A stretch of 64,000 nucleotides of DNA from Micavibrio sp. UBA6212 (GCA_002421905.1 DISK01000001.1:218480-282479); one strand, 5' to 3'; positions 26,325-35,233 are shown, numbered from the stretch's first letter. Notes: generated from the sequence alone by a model not told the origin. A program made the numbers and translations.

Positions 26325-26813
26325 ATGGGCATTGTCACACTCGAAGAATTCAAGAAAATCCTGCCGGATCGTGTGCGGCTTCTGGGGCTGGATATTGGCA
26401 CCAAAACGATTGGTGTCGCCAGCGCAACTTTGCCGGTAGGAATTTCGAGCCCGATAGATGTCATAAACCGGAAAAAGATGGCGGTGGATGGGGCTCAACT
26501 CTCAGGTTTTATGCGCGAATATGATTGCAAAGGGCTGGTTGTTGGCTGGCCATTGAATGTTGATGGAACCGAGGGCCCTCGATGTCAGGGGGTGCGGGAT
26601 GTCATGCTGGAATTGTTCAAGCATATTCCGGATGTTCCTGCTGTCTTTTATGACGAGAGGTTTTCAACCCACAAGGCCGAGAAGTTCATGATTGATGCTG
26701 TGGATTATTCACGGGCCAAGCGGAGCAAGATTGTGGATAAAATGGCGGCCCAGATTATTCTGCAGGAGTTTCTTGAGGCTGAGATGGGTGTTTCCCGTAC
26801 CTACCCAGATTAA
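26325..26813 (+). CDS. ruvX: Putative pre-16S rRNA nuclease / Holliday junction resolvase YqgF
   Basis: A 162-residue RNase H-fold protein. It begins RLLGLDIGTKTIGVA with the first metal Asp, continues KGLVVGWPLNVDGTEGP, and has FYDERFSTHKAEKFM with the Glu/Arg motif and KRSKIVDKMAAQIILQEFLE with the final Asp. These are the family hallmarks, and length is normal. The family processes the 5' end of 16S rRNA in E. coli. It is divergent from gatC, and its last 59 bases overlap the end of the convergent YgjP-like gene. Confidence 0.94.
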   Translation: MGIVTLEEFKKILPDRVRLLGLDIGTKTIGVASATLPVGISSPIDVINRKKMAVDGAQLSGFMREYDCKGLVVGWPLNVDGTEGPRCQGVRDVMLELFKHIPDVPAVFYDERFSTHKAEKFMIDAVDYSRAKRSKIVDKMAAQIILQEFLEAEMGVSRTYPD

Positions 26814-27477
26814 CGCCGTTCAGACGCATCCATTCTTTGCCTGTGGAGTAGTCTGTGGACAACTGTTCGCATAGTTCCCAGAATTTGCGGGCGTGGTTGG
26901 CGTGAATAAGGTGGGCAGATTCGTGTGACACCACATAATCTATCGCATGCATTGGGGCAAAGATTAATCTCCAGGCAAGGGTCATCCGACCATCAGTTGA
27001 ACAACTTCCCCAGCGACTTTTCATATCGCGAACACAAAAGGAGCTGAGCTTTTTTTCCAAAATGTCGGCTTTGGCATCGGACAATTTTTTTAACTCGGTC
27101 TCGGCAAATTTTCTTAAAAATCTGGTGATGCGCGTGGAGGGGTCTTCCTGTTGTGTCCTTACATGAATTTTGCCATTCAATATATTGATTTCAGTATATT
27201 TTTTGTCAGACTTTTCAATCTCGATAATATGATCGATCCCCATAATTGGAATAATTTGTCCATGGGCAAAAGGAACGGGGCGAGGGAGGGCGCCGATTTT
27301 GTCTTCGATCCAGCCTTGATTGGATTCTGCAAATTCATAAGCCTTTTTCATGCTGGCTTTTGATGGAATAACCAGATTAATGCAACCGGCATGGGCATCC
27401 AGTCTCAAGGCAAGCCGTTTGGCTTTCGGTGAGATTCGGACGTTTAGATGTGGAGAGATGGTAGAGAAATCAACCAT
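26755..27477 (-). CDS. YgjP-like M48-family metallopeptidase (DUF45)
   Basis: A 240-residue protein of the YgjP/WLM type. Its zinc motif is YVVSHESAHLIHANHARKFWELCEQL (HExxH plus a third His in HxxxFW), preceded by SRWGSCSTDGRMTLAWRLIFAP, the characteristic family box. The N-terminal half is a beta-rich domain beginning RISPKAKRLALRLD. It is presumed to be a zinc peptidase, with unknown substrates. Its 3' end overlaps the convergent ruvX end by 59 bases. Confidence 0.85.
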   Translation of the reverse strand: MVDFSTISPHLNVRISPKAKRLALRLDAHAGCINLVIPSKASMKKAYEFAESNQGWIEDKIGALPRPVPFAHGQIIPIMGIDHIIEIEKSDKKYTEINILNGKIHVRTQQEDPSTRITRFLRKFAETELKKLSDAKADILEKKLSSFCVRDMKSRWGSCSTDGRMTLAWRLIFAPMHAIDYVVSHESAHLIHANHARKFWELCEQLSTDYSTGKEWMRLNGVNLGRYGKHPSQPQETPAE

Positions 27478-27537
27478 ATAGCCATTGTGCGCTTATTTAG
27501 TTAATATTCAAGCACTAATTATTTTTCGTAATTTTTG

Positions 27538-28680
27538 TTAGTAGTGCAGGCCAGAGGCGGCCAGTTCGGCAACTGCGTGATCTTTTGGACGGTATGTGGA
27601 TTCGCTCCCGAGGCGATCACGATTTTCAATAAGCCATTTTTTGGCGGCAACACGTCCGGCTTCATATAAAGCATCAATAAATTTAGGTGAGGCGTTTAAC
27701 TTGCTGGTGTCATTTAAGTGCCAACCATTGATAGCGCCATCAGACATTTCAATCTGGATGGCATGAATTCGGATCAGATTTGAGTCATGTAAGGTCAGGC
27801 GTGCAAGGTCGGTATGGATTTCACGGTCATACATTTTATCCAGGGCGAGTGAAGGATCTGCTTCTGGTGCAGTATGGTCATGAAGGATAATCATAATAAT
27901 GTCGGTAGGATTTGCCTCGATTAACGGTTCAAGCGGCGGATTCTGGATATATCCGCCATCGCGGTAGATATATTGGGGGGATCTCATGTTTGGATTGTCC
28001 CAAATCCGATGGTTCCCCATGCGTTTGAGGGCGGCAGATGCGGTGACACCATCCGGCGTCAGGTCACGGCCAGTCAAAATCAAATGATCGGTTTGTCCTG
28101 TAAAAATATGTTCCTGAACTGTGTTAACAGCGCATTTCACTCTGCCTTCCTGAACAGATTTCCAATCGGGAATCGATGTTTTGATCAGATTGGACAAGTA
28201 TTGAGGAACACCAGTGACCAGCAATGGGTTTGCGGCCTGAAAGGCTGTCATTAAACTTAGGTATTGGCTCGGAATATTCGGCCAACGGTCTTTACGGGGG
28301 AGCATAAAGTCCATATTGCAGGGAGCCACCAGATGGTTGACCAGATAACCGACACCTTTGACACGATCCCAGACGGTTTTCAGGCGTCGGACGGCTTCGT
28401 GAGCCCCTTTGTCATTTAGCCCACTGGTTGCTACGGCTCCGTTGATTGCCCCTGCACTGGTTCCTGAGATGATTTTAATATCGCCAATGGAATCAAGAAC
28501 GGGGAGCAGGACTTCGAGCGCTCCAGCGGTAAAGGCTCCCCATGATCCACCGCCCATCAGGCCCAGTCCAAAGCTGGGGCGGGAGGCAGGATCAATCTGG
28601 CTTATCGCCGAGTCACTGCTCCTCGCAGATTTGCGGGGAGGAAAATAATGTTGGAGTTTTTTATTACGATTGTCGTTCAC
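27538..28680 (-). CDS. Patatin-like phospholipase
   Basis: A 380-residue acyl hydrolase with all three patatin boxes: the glycine-rich oxyanion loop GLMGGGSWGAFTAGALE, the nucleophile elbow SGTSAGAINGAVA, and the Asp box YRDGGYIQNPP. It is a Ser-Asp dyad enzyme. Start is GTG at 28680; I see no clear ribosome-binding site and no better in-frame ATG. It sits downstream of the PHA depolymerase on the same strand (128 bases between), and both could act on storage lipid or polymer inclusions, which is inference. Confidence 0.9.
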   Translation of the reverse strand: MNDNRNKKLQHYFPPRKSARSSDSAISQIDPASRPSFGLGLMGGGSWGAFTAGALEVLLPVLDSIGDIKIISGTSAGAINGAVATSGLNDKGAHEAVRRLKTVWDRVKGVGYLVNHLVAPCNMDFMLPRKDRWPNIPSQYLSLMTAFQAANPLLVTGVPQYLSNLIKTSIPDWKSVQEGRVKCAVNTVQEHIFTGQTDHLILTGRDLTPDGVTASAALKRMGNHRIWDNPNMRSPQYIYRDGGYIQNPPLEPLIEANPTDIIMIILHDHTAPEADPSLALDKMYDREIHTDLARLTLHDSNLIRIHAIQIEMSDGAINGWHLNDTSKLNASPKFIDALYEAGRVAAKKWLIENRDRLGSESTYRPKDHAVAELAASGLHY

Positions 28681-28808
28681 TAAGAGATAAAACCTGACCC
28701 TGTTTTTAATATTTCGGTCAGATTGTCGCAGATTCTCTTTATAAATGCATCTTGCGGTGCAAAAACAGGCTGTCGCCGGCCTGTCTTGAGTATGATTTGA
28801 AAGTACGG

Positions 28809-30194
28809 TTAACCGGTAATGCGGTCATCCTTTACGCGTTGGTCGCGTTCTGTCAGCCAACGACGGATTGCGACGATACCATGTTTATCGCGGTCGTAAC
28901 GTTCAGGAACCAGATCGGGAATTTCTTTCAAGTCGATCTCGGGGATCGCGTCACATCCTTTATCAAGGTCGCGGATAAAGTGACGAATGCGCGGCATGAT
29001 CTGGGTGCGCCATTTGCCGCCGTTGAAAATCCCGTAATGTCCGCACCCCAGTTGGAAATGGTGGAATTGTTTTGATTGTGGCAGGGAATAACATAGATCA
29101 TGGGCGGCTGTTGTTTGTCCGCGTGCCGAGATATCATCCAGTTCCCCTTCGATTGTGAGAAGGGCTGTATGTTTGATCTTATTCGGCAAAACATCATAGA
29201 GGTGCTCTGTCAGCGGATCGCGCCATTTCATCAAGCCTTTGGGCAACAAGTGACGTTGGAAAACAACATCAACAGTCTGCAGATAAAATTCGGCAGGCAA
29301 ATCCATCACAGCATTATATTCATTATAGAATTTCCGGTGGAATTCAGCGGACTCACCGTCACCTGTCACCAGATGTTTGTAGAAATCAAGATGTTTTCCA
29401 ACATGCTTATCCAAGTTCATCGACATAAAGCCGCCGAGTTGGAGGAACCCCGGATAAACTTTGCGGTAGGCTCCCGGATAATAGAACGGGACAGCGTTAA
29501 TTACTGAACGTTTGAACCAGGATAAGGGGCGTTCTTCTGCGGTTTGGGTCACTTGTGTTTTGGATACGCGCGTGTCAATCGGGCCACCCATCAGGATCAT
29601 TCCCAGAGGTTGGTTCGGATCATTTTCAGCGGCCATTAACGAGACGGCAGCCAGTACTGGAACAGCAGGCTGGCACACGGCAATAACGGATGTGTTCGGC
29701 CCAAGTAAACTTAAAAACTGGCGCACATAGTTGATGTAATCATCAAGATTGAATTGTCCTTCGGACAGGGGGATCATGCGGGTGTCCACCCAGTCCGTGA
29801 TATAGACATCATGGTGGGGAAGAAGAGCCTCGACAGTTCCGCGCAACAGTGTTGCAAAGTGACCGGACATCGGGGCCACAATTAAAACTTTTGGATCCTT
29901 GCGTTTTGTGGCCCGTTTGAAATGTAGCAAGCTGCAAAATGGCTTTTCGACGATGAATTCTTCGGTTACCAGAACCGCTTTACCCCCTATCATCGTATGG
30001 GGAAGCTCAAAAGATGGTTTGCCGAAACGCCGCGTCATGCGCTCAAACATTTCTGCCGAAGCCGAAACAGTGCGTCCAAGCGGGGTATAAGATGCCGGGT
30101 TGACGGGGCTCTGGAAGGCCATTTTCACCACTTCGGCCCCCAGTCTGGCTGGGGTGAGCATGGCGTGCTGCAAGTCATAAAGATGGTAAAGCAC
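28809..30194 (-). CDS. phaZ: Intracellular polyhydroxyalkanoate depolymerase
   Basis: A 461-residue PhaZ of the intracellular type found in alphaproteobacteria. It starts MLYHLYDLQHAMLTPARL and reads VLIVAPMSGHFATLLRGTV, DVYITDWVDTRMIPL, then VIAVCQPAVPVLAAVSLM, where the nucleophile is Cys in the lipase-like box (xCQP, as in this family rather than GxSxG). A C-terminal HFQLGCGHYGIFNGGKWR holds the catalytic His. It hydrolyses stored PHA granules. The GTG start at 30194 follows AGGATTTTACA. Confidence 0.92.
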   Translation of the reverse strand: MLYHLYDLQHAMLTPARLGAEVVKMAFQSPVNPASYTPLGRTVSASAEMFERMTRRFGKPSFELPHTMIGGKAVLVTEEFIVEKPFCSLLHFKRATKRKDPKVLIVAPMSGHFATLLRGTVEALLPHHDVYITDWVDTRMIPLSEGQFNLDDYINYVRQFLSLLGPNTSVIAVCQPAVPVLAAVSLMAAENDPNQPLGMILMGGPIDTRVSKTQVTQTAEERPLSWFKRSVINAVPFYYPGAYRKVYPGFLQLGGFMSMNLDKHVGKHLDFYKHLVTGDGESAEFHRKFYNEYNAVMDLPAEFYLQTVDVVFQRHLLPKGLMKWRDPLTEHLYDVLPNKIKHTALLTIEGELDDISARGQTTAAHDLCYSLPQSKQFHHFQLGCGHYGIFNGGKWRTQIMPRIRHFIRDLDKGCDAIPEIDLKEIPDLVPERYDRDKHGIVAIRRWLTERDQRVKDDRITG

Positions 30195-30358
30195 TGTAAA
30201 ATCCTGAATTTATTGTGGTTGCGGTGATATTAAATGTAAGTCAAATGTGTTAAAATACAATTAGAACGCAGTGGTGACGCAGGCTGGGGGGCTGGCTACG
30301 CTAAAAATGCTGCAATGCGTAAACAGTGTACACTATTTTTACCCTTTGGTCATCGGCG

Positions 30359-31378
30359 ATGTTTGATTTTGCAATTTTTCATATTTTTTCTCCCGATCGG
30401 TTAAATTCGGTTCTCGTTGCATTGTTGATGGTGTCACTACTTGGGATGATGATCGGGCCGGCCTGGGGGAATACCAATCCGTTGTTGTGGGGATTGCTTG
30501 ATAAGGTCTGCGGAGGTTTGGTAACCAAGACTTATAATCGTGATCGTACCTTGAAGTCTTTGCATTTCCGTGGTGCCATTCTTTTGGCGCTTTATTTGTT
30601 GATTACCGGAATTGTTGCCGCCATTGCCTTGTTGATCGAACGGCGTTTTTCTTTGTCTGGTTTTATGGATCCTCTTTTGCTGTCTTTTACATTGAGCGGC
30701 GGGGCAACGTGGTCGGCTCTGATTAAATTGCATCATGCGTTGCGTGGCAAGAACGGATTAAGCAAAGGAAGTTACTATCAGGTTGCGGTATCCACACGAA
30801 CCAATTTGAATTCGACAGATGATCATGGAATTATTCGGGTGGGAATTGGGTTGGTTGCTTGCAATTTTGATAAAGGACTTATCGCACCTTTATTCTGGTA
30901 TCTGATTGGCGGATTGCCTGCGGCCTACATTTATTGCGGGATTGCCGCGGCAAGATGGAGTTTGTCGAAAGATGGTTTCTCCAAAGGAATTGGTACATTG
31001 GCTTTGAAGTTGGAGAAATTTTTCGGTGTGGTTCCTCAAATAGTGGCGTCTTTTTTTATTGCGCTGGGGGCATTGGCAACTCCAAATGCTGGAATGTTTA
31101 GAACCTTAAAAGGATTGTTGAGGGGGAAGGGACATTCGCCTTATGCCGAAGGTGGGCTGGCTATGACAGCGATGGCTTATGCGATGGGCATTTCGCTGGG
31201 GGGGCCTGTTGAAGATATTGGCGGAAGTGTTTTGAAGAGGGCTTGGGTTGGATCTTCCAGCAGTACGGCGCGTGTTGAACGGCGTCATTTGAGACAGGCT
31301 ATCTACCTCGGCATCATGAGCTTTGTGTGGGTCAGTCTGGTTATTATTCTGAGTATGGCGGCTTATAAAATTGCATAA
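30359..31378 (+). CDS. CbiB/CobD-like membrane protein (adenosylcobinamide-phosphate synthase family)
   Basis: A 339-residue multi-pass membrane protein. The conserved CbiB core is visible: ACNFDKGLIAPLFWYLIGGLPAAYIY matches 'AENTVDGIIAPLFF..LGG', and MTAMAYAMGISLGGP...AWVG matches the 'A.aGALGIqLGGP...wiG' end. The usual ENTVDG is altered to CNFDKG, so catalysis is uncertain. I use the ATG at 30359. A GTG at 30326 is possible, but it overlaps the perfect palindrome AGTGTACACT at 30325-30334, which looks regulatory. No other cobalamin genes are nearby. Confidence 0.75.
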   Translation: MFDFAIFHIFSPDRLNSVLVALLMVSLLGMMIGPAWGNTNPLLWGLLDKVCGGLVTKTYNRDRTLKSLHFRGAILLALYLLITGIVAAIALLIERRFSLSGFMDPLLLSFTLSGGATWSALIKLHHALRGKNGLSKGSYYQVAVSTRTNLNSTDDHGIIRVGIGLVACNFDKGLIAPLFWYLIGGLPAAYIYCGIAAARWSLSKDGFSKGIGTLALKLEKFFGVVPQIVASFFIALGALATPNAGMFRTLKGLLRGKGHSPYAEGGLAMTAMAYAMGISLGGPVEDIGGSVLKRAWVGSSSSTARVERRHLRQAIYLGIMSFVWVSLVIILSMAAYKIA

Positions 31379-31390
31379 GGTTTGACTAAC

Positions 31391-31427
31391 AAAAAAAGCC
31401 CTCCGGTGCGCGGAGGGCTTTTGTTTT
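31391..31427. terminator. Bidirectional intrinsic terminator
   Basis: AAAGCCCTCCG pairs with CGGAGGGCTTT around a GTGCG-type loop, flanked by A-runs on the left and T-runs on the right. It serves both the CbiB-like gene (plus) and the cyclophilin gene (minus) converging on it. Confidence 0.92.
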
Positions 31428-31438
31428 TGTTCGATCTA

Positions 31439-32020
31439 TTATTGAGCTACTGCATCTTTTGCTGGAGCTTCTCCTGTTTTTGCTTCGTCTGCGGCTACTG
31501 TCATTTTGACAATTTTATCAGGGTTTGCTGGTGGTTCACCGCGTTTGATCTGGTCAACGAATTGCATACCTTCCATGACTTGTCCCCAAACGGTGTATTG
31601 TTTGTTGAGGAAACTGCAATCATCAAAGCAGATGAAGAATTGCGAGTTTGCAGAGTTAGGGCTTGCAGAGCGCGCCATACCGATGGTTCCGCGTCCAAAA
31701 TTGGTGCTGTTAAATTCGGCCTTCAGATTGGGGTATTCCGATCCGCTCATGCCTGTTCCAGTTGGGTCGCCGGTTTGTGCCATAAATCCTTCAATCACAC
31801 GGTGGAAAATAATTCCGTCATAAAACCCTTCACGGGTCAGTTTTTTGATGCGATCAACGTGTTCTGGTGCAACATCGGGCATCAGTTTGATGACAACGCG
31901 GCCATAGGTCAGGTCAAGATAGATGGTGTTTTCCGGATCGATTTTCAAATCGTCGGCATTGGATGGTGTGGATGTGGTCATTAAAATCAAGCTCCCGAGT
32001 AAAAGTAAAAGACTGCGCAT
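31439..32020 (-). CDS. Exported cyclophilin-type peptidyl-prolyl isomerase, copy 1
   Basis: A 193-residue cyclophilin with a signal peptide (MRSLLLLLGSLILMTTST). Family text: YDGIIFHRVIEGFMAQTGDP (active-site Arg and Phe), GTIGMARSASPNSANSQFFI, and YTVWGQVMEGMQFVDQIKRG. I use the ATG at 32020, preceded by AAAGGAATT, rather than an ATG 13 codons upstream. It accelerates cis-trans proline isomerisation in the periplasm. The neighbouring gene is a paralogue. A Lys/Ala/Pro tail follows the domain. Confidence 0.92.
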   Translation of the reverse strand: MRSLLLLLGSLILMTTSTPSNADDLKIDPENTIYLDLTYGRVVIKLMPDVAPEHVDRIKKLTREGFYDGIIFHRVIEGFMAQTGDPTGTGMSGSEYPNLKAEFNSTNFGRGTIGMARSASPNSANSQFFICFDDCSFLNKQYTVWGQVMEGMQFVDQIKRGEPPANPDKIVKMTVAADEAKTGEAPAKDAVAQ

Positions 32021-32118
32021 GAATAAATTCCTTTCGAACAGACTTAAATATAGGCGCACAGATTATGATCTGTTTGTCCCAAAGGCAACAGTTTATGTGA
32101 TCTTTATTTGTTATAATG

Positions 32119-32142
32119 TCTTATTTAAGGTCTTATTTAAGG
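32119..32142 (+). repeat. 12-bp tandem duplication at the stop codon of cyclophilin copy 2
   Basis: TCTTATTTAAGG occurs twice back to back. On the minus strand it reads as the last codons (DLK stop) of the cyclophilin gene, and the extra copy lies after the stop. It looks like a recent slippage duplication. Confidence 0.7.
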
Positions 32143-32675
32143 TCTGCGGCTATGGCCATTTTGATGGTTTTGTCGGGATTTTTTGGTGGTGTGCCGATTT
32201 TAACCTGATCGACGAGGTCCATTCCATCTGTGACTTGTCCCCAAGCTGTGTAGTGTCCGGTTAAGTCTTTGCACATTTCATCGCTTAGGCAGATAAAAAA
32301 TTGAGAGTTTGCAGAGTTGGGGGCATCAGATTTCCCCATGCCCACTGTGCCGCGCTTGAATTTGTATTTCGAAAATTCGTCAGGCAAATCCGGTAGGGTG
32401 GATTTACCCTTGGTTCCTTTGCTTTTATCAAGCGGATATCCGGTCTGGGCTACAAAGTCCTTGATAACGCGGAACCATTCCAGATTATCATAGAACCCTT
32501 GGCGGACGAGTGTTCTGACTTGCTCGACATGTTTTGGTGCGATTTCGGGCATCATCCGGATGGTCACCTGACCTTGGGGCAGCATGATATAAAGAGTATT
32601 GTCCTCGGAGGCTTGTGCGTTATGTGTTATGGAGGTTGCCACCAAGAGGATGGTCAGAAACAGGGTTTTTATCAT
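32133..32675 (-). CDS. Exported cyclophilin-type peptidyl-prolyl isomerase, copy 2
   Basis: A 180-residue cyclophilin with a signal peptide (MIKTLFLTILLVATSITHNA). Family text: FYDNLEWFRVIKDFVAQTGYP (the usual 'FHRVI' is 'WFRVI', so the His is replaced while the active-site Arg is kept), RGTVGMGKSDAPNSANSQFFI and HYTAWGQVTDGMDLVDQV. A charged insertion (DKSKGTKGKSTLPDLPDE) lies mid-protein. It is a tandem paralogue of copy 1. It starts at an ATG after AAAGGACAA and has a periplasmic role. Confidence 0.9.
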   Translation of the reverse strand: MIKTLFLTILLVATSITHNAQASEDNTLYIMLPQGQVTIRMMPEIAPKHVEQVRTLVRQGFYDNLEWFRVIKDFVAQTGYPLDKSKGTKGKSTLPDLPDEFSKYKFKRGTVGMGKSDAPNSANSQFFICLSDEMCKDLTGHYTAWGQVTDGMDLVDQVKIGTPPKNPDKTIKMAIAADLK

Positions 32676-32748
32676 GCGGGGTTGTCCTTTGGTTGGTTTC
32701 TATCGTACTGTGTAGCAGATTTTTTTAGTTTGAAAAACGGGAGTTGTA

Positions 32749-33915
32749 ATGCGCGTTTCATTGATGATGGGTCTAATGGTTGGGGTTTGTGTGATGGGGT
32801 TTACGCCCATGACCATGGCAGCGGGTGAGGCAACCAAGGTTGAGCAGTCTTCTAAAGCTGTTGAAGCACCAAAGCTGGAGAAAGTGGCCGAACTTGAAGG
32901 GCGTCCTGCCAATCTGGCTGTGTCGGTTGATGGTCAGATCGTCGTGTCGATGCATCCGTTTGATAAGCCAGCTACGAAAATGATCCTGATAAAAAAAGAT
33001 GGCACGACCGAACCGTTTCCCAGTGCTAAATGGAATGAAGGTGATGGGCCGGATGCCAATGGTATTGGTTTTACCAATGTGATGGGAGTGAGGGCGTCCA
33101 CCAACGGGACAGTGGTTGTTCTCGATATGGGGGATAAAGATCATGCGCCGCGACTTGTGGAATTCAATCTACGTGGTCAGGTGATTGTCGGTGTGCGTTA
33201 TATCCCCCGCGACTTCACAACAGAACAATCGTTCTTGCAGGACTTTGCCTATGACTGGGATAAAGGGCATATCTATATTGCCGATATGGGGCAGGCAGAT
33301 TTAACTAAACCTGCAAAACCTGCCATCATTGACGTTGATATGCGCGGGGGATGGATTCACCGTACCTTTACCAACTTCCCCGGCATCATGCCATCGGAAG
33401 AACCTGTCAAGGTGCATGGCAAAGTTCTGACTATTGATAAAGATGGCAAGGACGTTCCTGTACATGCTGCGCTCAACTCCATTACGATTGATGTGTTGCA
33501 GGATTATTTGTATTTCGCGCCGATGGGGGCGGGGAAGATGTACCGTGTCCCGTTGTCTCGCTTGTCTGATATTGCGTTTTCCGAAGAGGATGTCATCAAG
33601 CGTGTCGAGGTGGTCGGCGATAAGCCTGAAAGTGACGGAATTACCGTGGACTCTGCTGGCAATGTCTATATTGCGGCATTTGGCAAAGGCGAGATTGGAG
33701 TGATGTCACCGGACGGTGTTTATAACACCTATATCAAGGATGATCGCCTGCAATGGGCAGACGGATTTTCCTTTGCACCGGACGGATATATTTATGTGAC
33801 GATCTCCCGTTTGAACGAAGCTCCGATCTTTAATCATGGCAAAGAACCTGCCGAGAAAAAACCATATCTGATTGCGCGCTTCAAGCCGATTACTGATGGC
33901 GGGATAGGAAGATAG
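32749..33915 (+). CDS. Exported major-royal-jelly/yellow-like beta-propeller protein
   Basis: A 388-residue exported protein with signal peptide MRVSLMMGLMVGVCVMGFT and cleavage near TMAAGE. The mature part matches the bacterial MRJP/yellow family (six-bladed propeller): FTNVMGVRAST, VVVLDMGD...PRLVEFNLRG, DFAYDWDKGHIYIADMG, ALNSITIDVLQDYLYFAPMGAGKMYRVPLSRL, and KPESDGITVDSAGNVYIAAFGKGEIGVM. The family has been linked to dopachrome or lactone chemistry in other organisms, but substrates in bacteria are mostly unknown. GGGAG precedes the ATG. A terminator follows. Confidence 0.85.
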   Translation: MRVSLMMGLMVGVCVMGFTPMTMAAGEATKVEQSSKAVEAPKLEKVAELEGRPANLAVSVDGQIVVSMHPFDKPATKMILIKKDGTTEPFPSAKWNEGDGPDANGIGFTNVMGVRASTNGTVVVLDMGDKDHAPRLVEFNLRGQVIVGVRYIPRDFTTEQSFLQDFAYDWDKGHIYIADMGQADLTKPAKPAIIDVDMRGGWIHRTFTNFPGIMPSEEPVKVHGKVLTIDKDGKDVPVHAALNSITIDVLQDYLYFAPMGAGKMYRVPLSRLSDIAFSEEDVIKRVEVVGDKPESDGITVDSAGNVYIAAFGKGEIGVMSPDGVYNTYIKDDRLQWADGFSFAPDGYIYVTISRLNEAPIFNHGKEPAEKKPYLIARFKPITDGGIGR

Positions 33916-33936
33916 GAAGCCTATCTTCCTATTTTT
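33904..33936. terminator. Bidirectional intrinsic terminator between the MRJP-like gene and purB
   Basis: ATAGGAAGATAGG pairs with its reverse complement around AAGC, followed by TTTTT. The purB stop codon (complement of 33929-33931) lies inside the right arm of the hairpin, so the last purB codon is part of the terminator. Confidence 0.9.
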
Positions 33937-35230
33937 CCAGAGCGCGGTTGATGATTGTTTCTGCATGTTTGGTGTAGGCTGAATAATCAAAAATTTTATC
34001 TAGCGCAGCCTTGTCCAATTTTCCAGATATTTCGGCATCTTGTTCGATCAAGTCTCGCAAGGTGATTTTTCCATCAGATTCCCAGACCTTCATCGCGTTG
34101 CGTTGAACAAGGCTGTAGGAATTCTCGCGGGATATTCCTGCTTGTGTGAGGGCCAGCAAAGTGCGTTGGGAGAAAACAAGTCCGCCCATCCGTTCCAGAT
34201 TTGCCATCATGCGTTCTGGATAAATCAACAGATTTTCAATGACATTCGCCAGACGGTTCAATGCGAAATCAAGGGCAACGCAAGTGTCTGGTGCGATAAA
34301 GCGTTCGACGGAAGAATGCGAGATGTCGCGTTCATGCCACAAGGCGACATTTTCCATGGCCGGGATAACAGCGGCACGGATGACACGCGCTTGACCAGTC
34401 AGGTTTTCAGTCAGGATCGGGTTGCGCTTGTGGGGCATCGCGCTTGACCCCTTTTGGCCTTTCGAGAAAAATTCTTCGGCTTCGCGGACTTCGGTTCTTT
34501 GCAGGTGACGAATTTCAATTGCCAGATTTTCAATGGATGATGCAATGACACCCATCACAGCAAAGAACATGGCGTGACGGTCGCGCGGGATAACCTGAGT
34601 CGAAACCGTTTCCGGTTCAAGACCGAGTTTATCGGCGACATAGGCCTCAACATCTGGGTCAACCGTTGCGAATGTGCCGACAGCGCCGGAGATTGCGCAC
34701 ACGGAAACTTCCTGCTTGGCGGCTTCGAGGCGTTTTTTCGCGCGTGCAAAGGCTGCGTAATGTCCTGCGAGTTTAACGCCGAAAGTTGTTGGTTCTGCGT
34801 GGATGCCGTGGCTGCGTCCAATACACAAAGTGTCTTTGTGTTCGAGGATGCGTTTTTTCAAGGCAGCTAGGACTTTATCTAGATCAGCGATCAGAAGTTC
34901 CGCAGATTGTTTCAGTTGAACAGCAAAGGTGGTGTCCAGAACATCTGAAGACGTCATGCCCTGATGCATAAAACGGGCTTCCTCGCCGACATATTCTGCG
35001 ACGTTGGTCAGGAAAGCGATGACGTCATGTTTGACTTCGCGTTCAATTTCGTCGATGCGCTCAGCATTGAAATTCCCGCGTTCGCGCAGAGCTTTTGAGA
35101 CGCCGGTCGGAATGATACCGCTTTGTTCCATTGCTTCGGCGGCAAGCGTCTCGACTTCCAACATAATGCGGAATTTATTATCGACTTCCCAAATAGCAGC
35201 CATTTCAGGGCGGGTGTAACGTGGTATCAT
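33929..35230 (-). CDS. purB: Adenylosuccinate lyase
   Basis: Catalyses two steps in purine synthesis (SAICAR to AICAR and adenylosuccinate to AMP). A 433-residue fumarase-superfamily enzyme: MIPRYTRPEMAAIWEVDNKF at the start, GMTSSDVLDT, RSHGIHAEPTTFGVKLA, and the mobile signature loop GSSAMPHKRNPI with its catalytic Ser. The ATG follows AGGATTGATA. Its stop codon is inside a terminator hairpin. radC lies immediately upstream (3 bases between). Confidence 0.96.
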   Translation of the reverse strand: MIPRYTRPEMAAIWEVDNKFRIMLEVETLAAEAMEQSGIIPTGVSKALRERGNFNAERIDEIEREVKHDVIAFLTNVAEYVGEEARFMHQGMTSSDVLDTTFAVQLKQSAELLIADLDKVLAALKKRILEHKDTLCIGRSHGIHAEPTTFGVKLAGHYAAFARAKKRLEAAKQEVSVCAISGAVGTFATVDPDVEAYVADKLGLEPETVSTQVIPRDRHAMFFAVMGVIASSIENLAIEIRHLQRTEVREAEEFFSKGQKGSSAMPHKRNPILTENLTGQARVIRAAVIPAMENVALWHERDISHSSVERFIAPDTCVALDFALNRLANVIENLLIYPERMMANLERMGGLVFSQRTLLALTQAGISRENSYSLVQRNAMKVWESDGKITLRDLIEQDAEISGKLDKAALDKIFDYSAYTKHAETIINRALEK

Positions 35231-35233
35231 GTT

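Noticed and set aside
31382..31984. 200-codon plus-strand frame opposite the cyclophilin gene
   Set aside because: It is Cys/Phe-rich nonsense from the strand opposite a clear cyclophilin with signal peptide, and it runs through a terminator.
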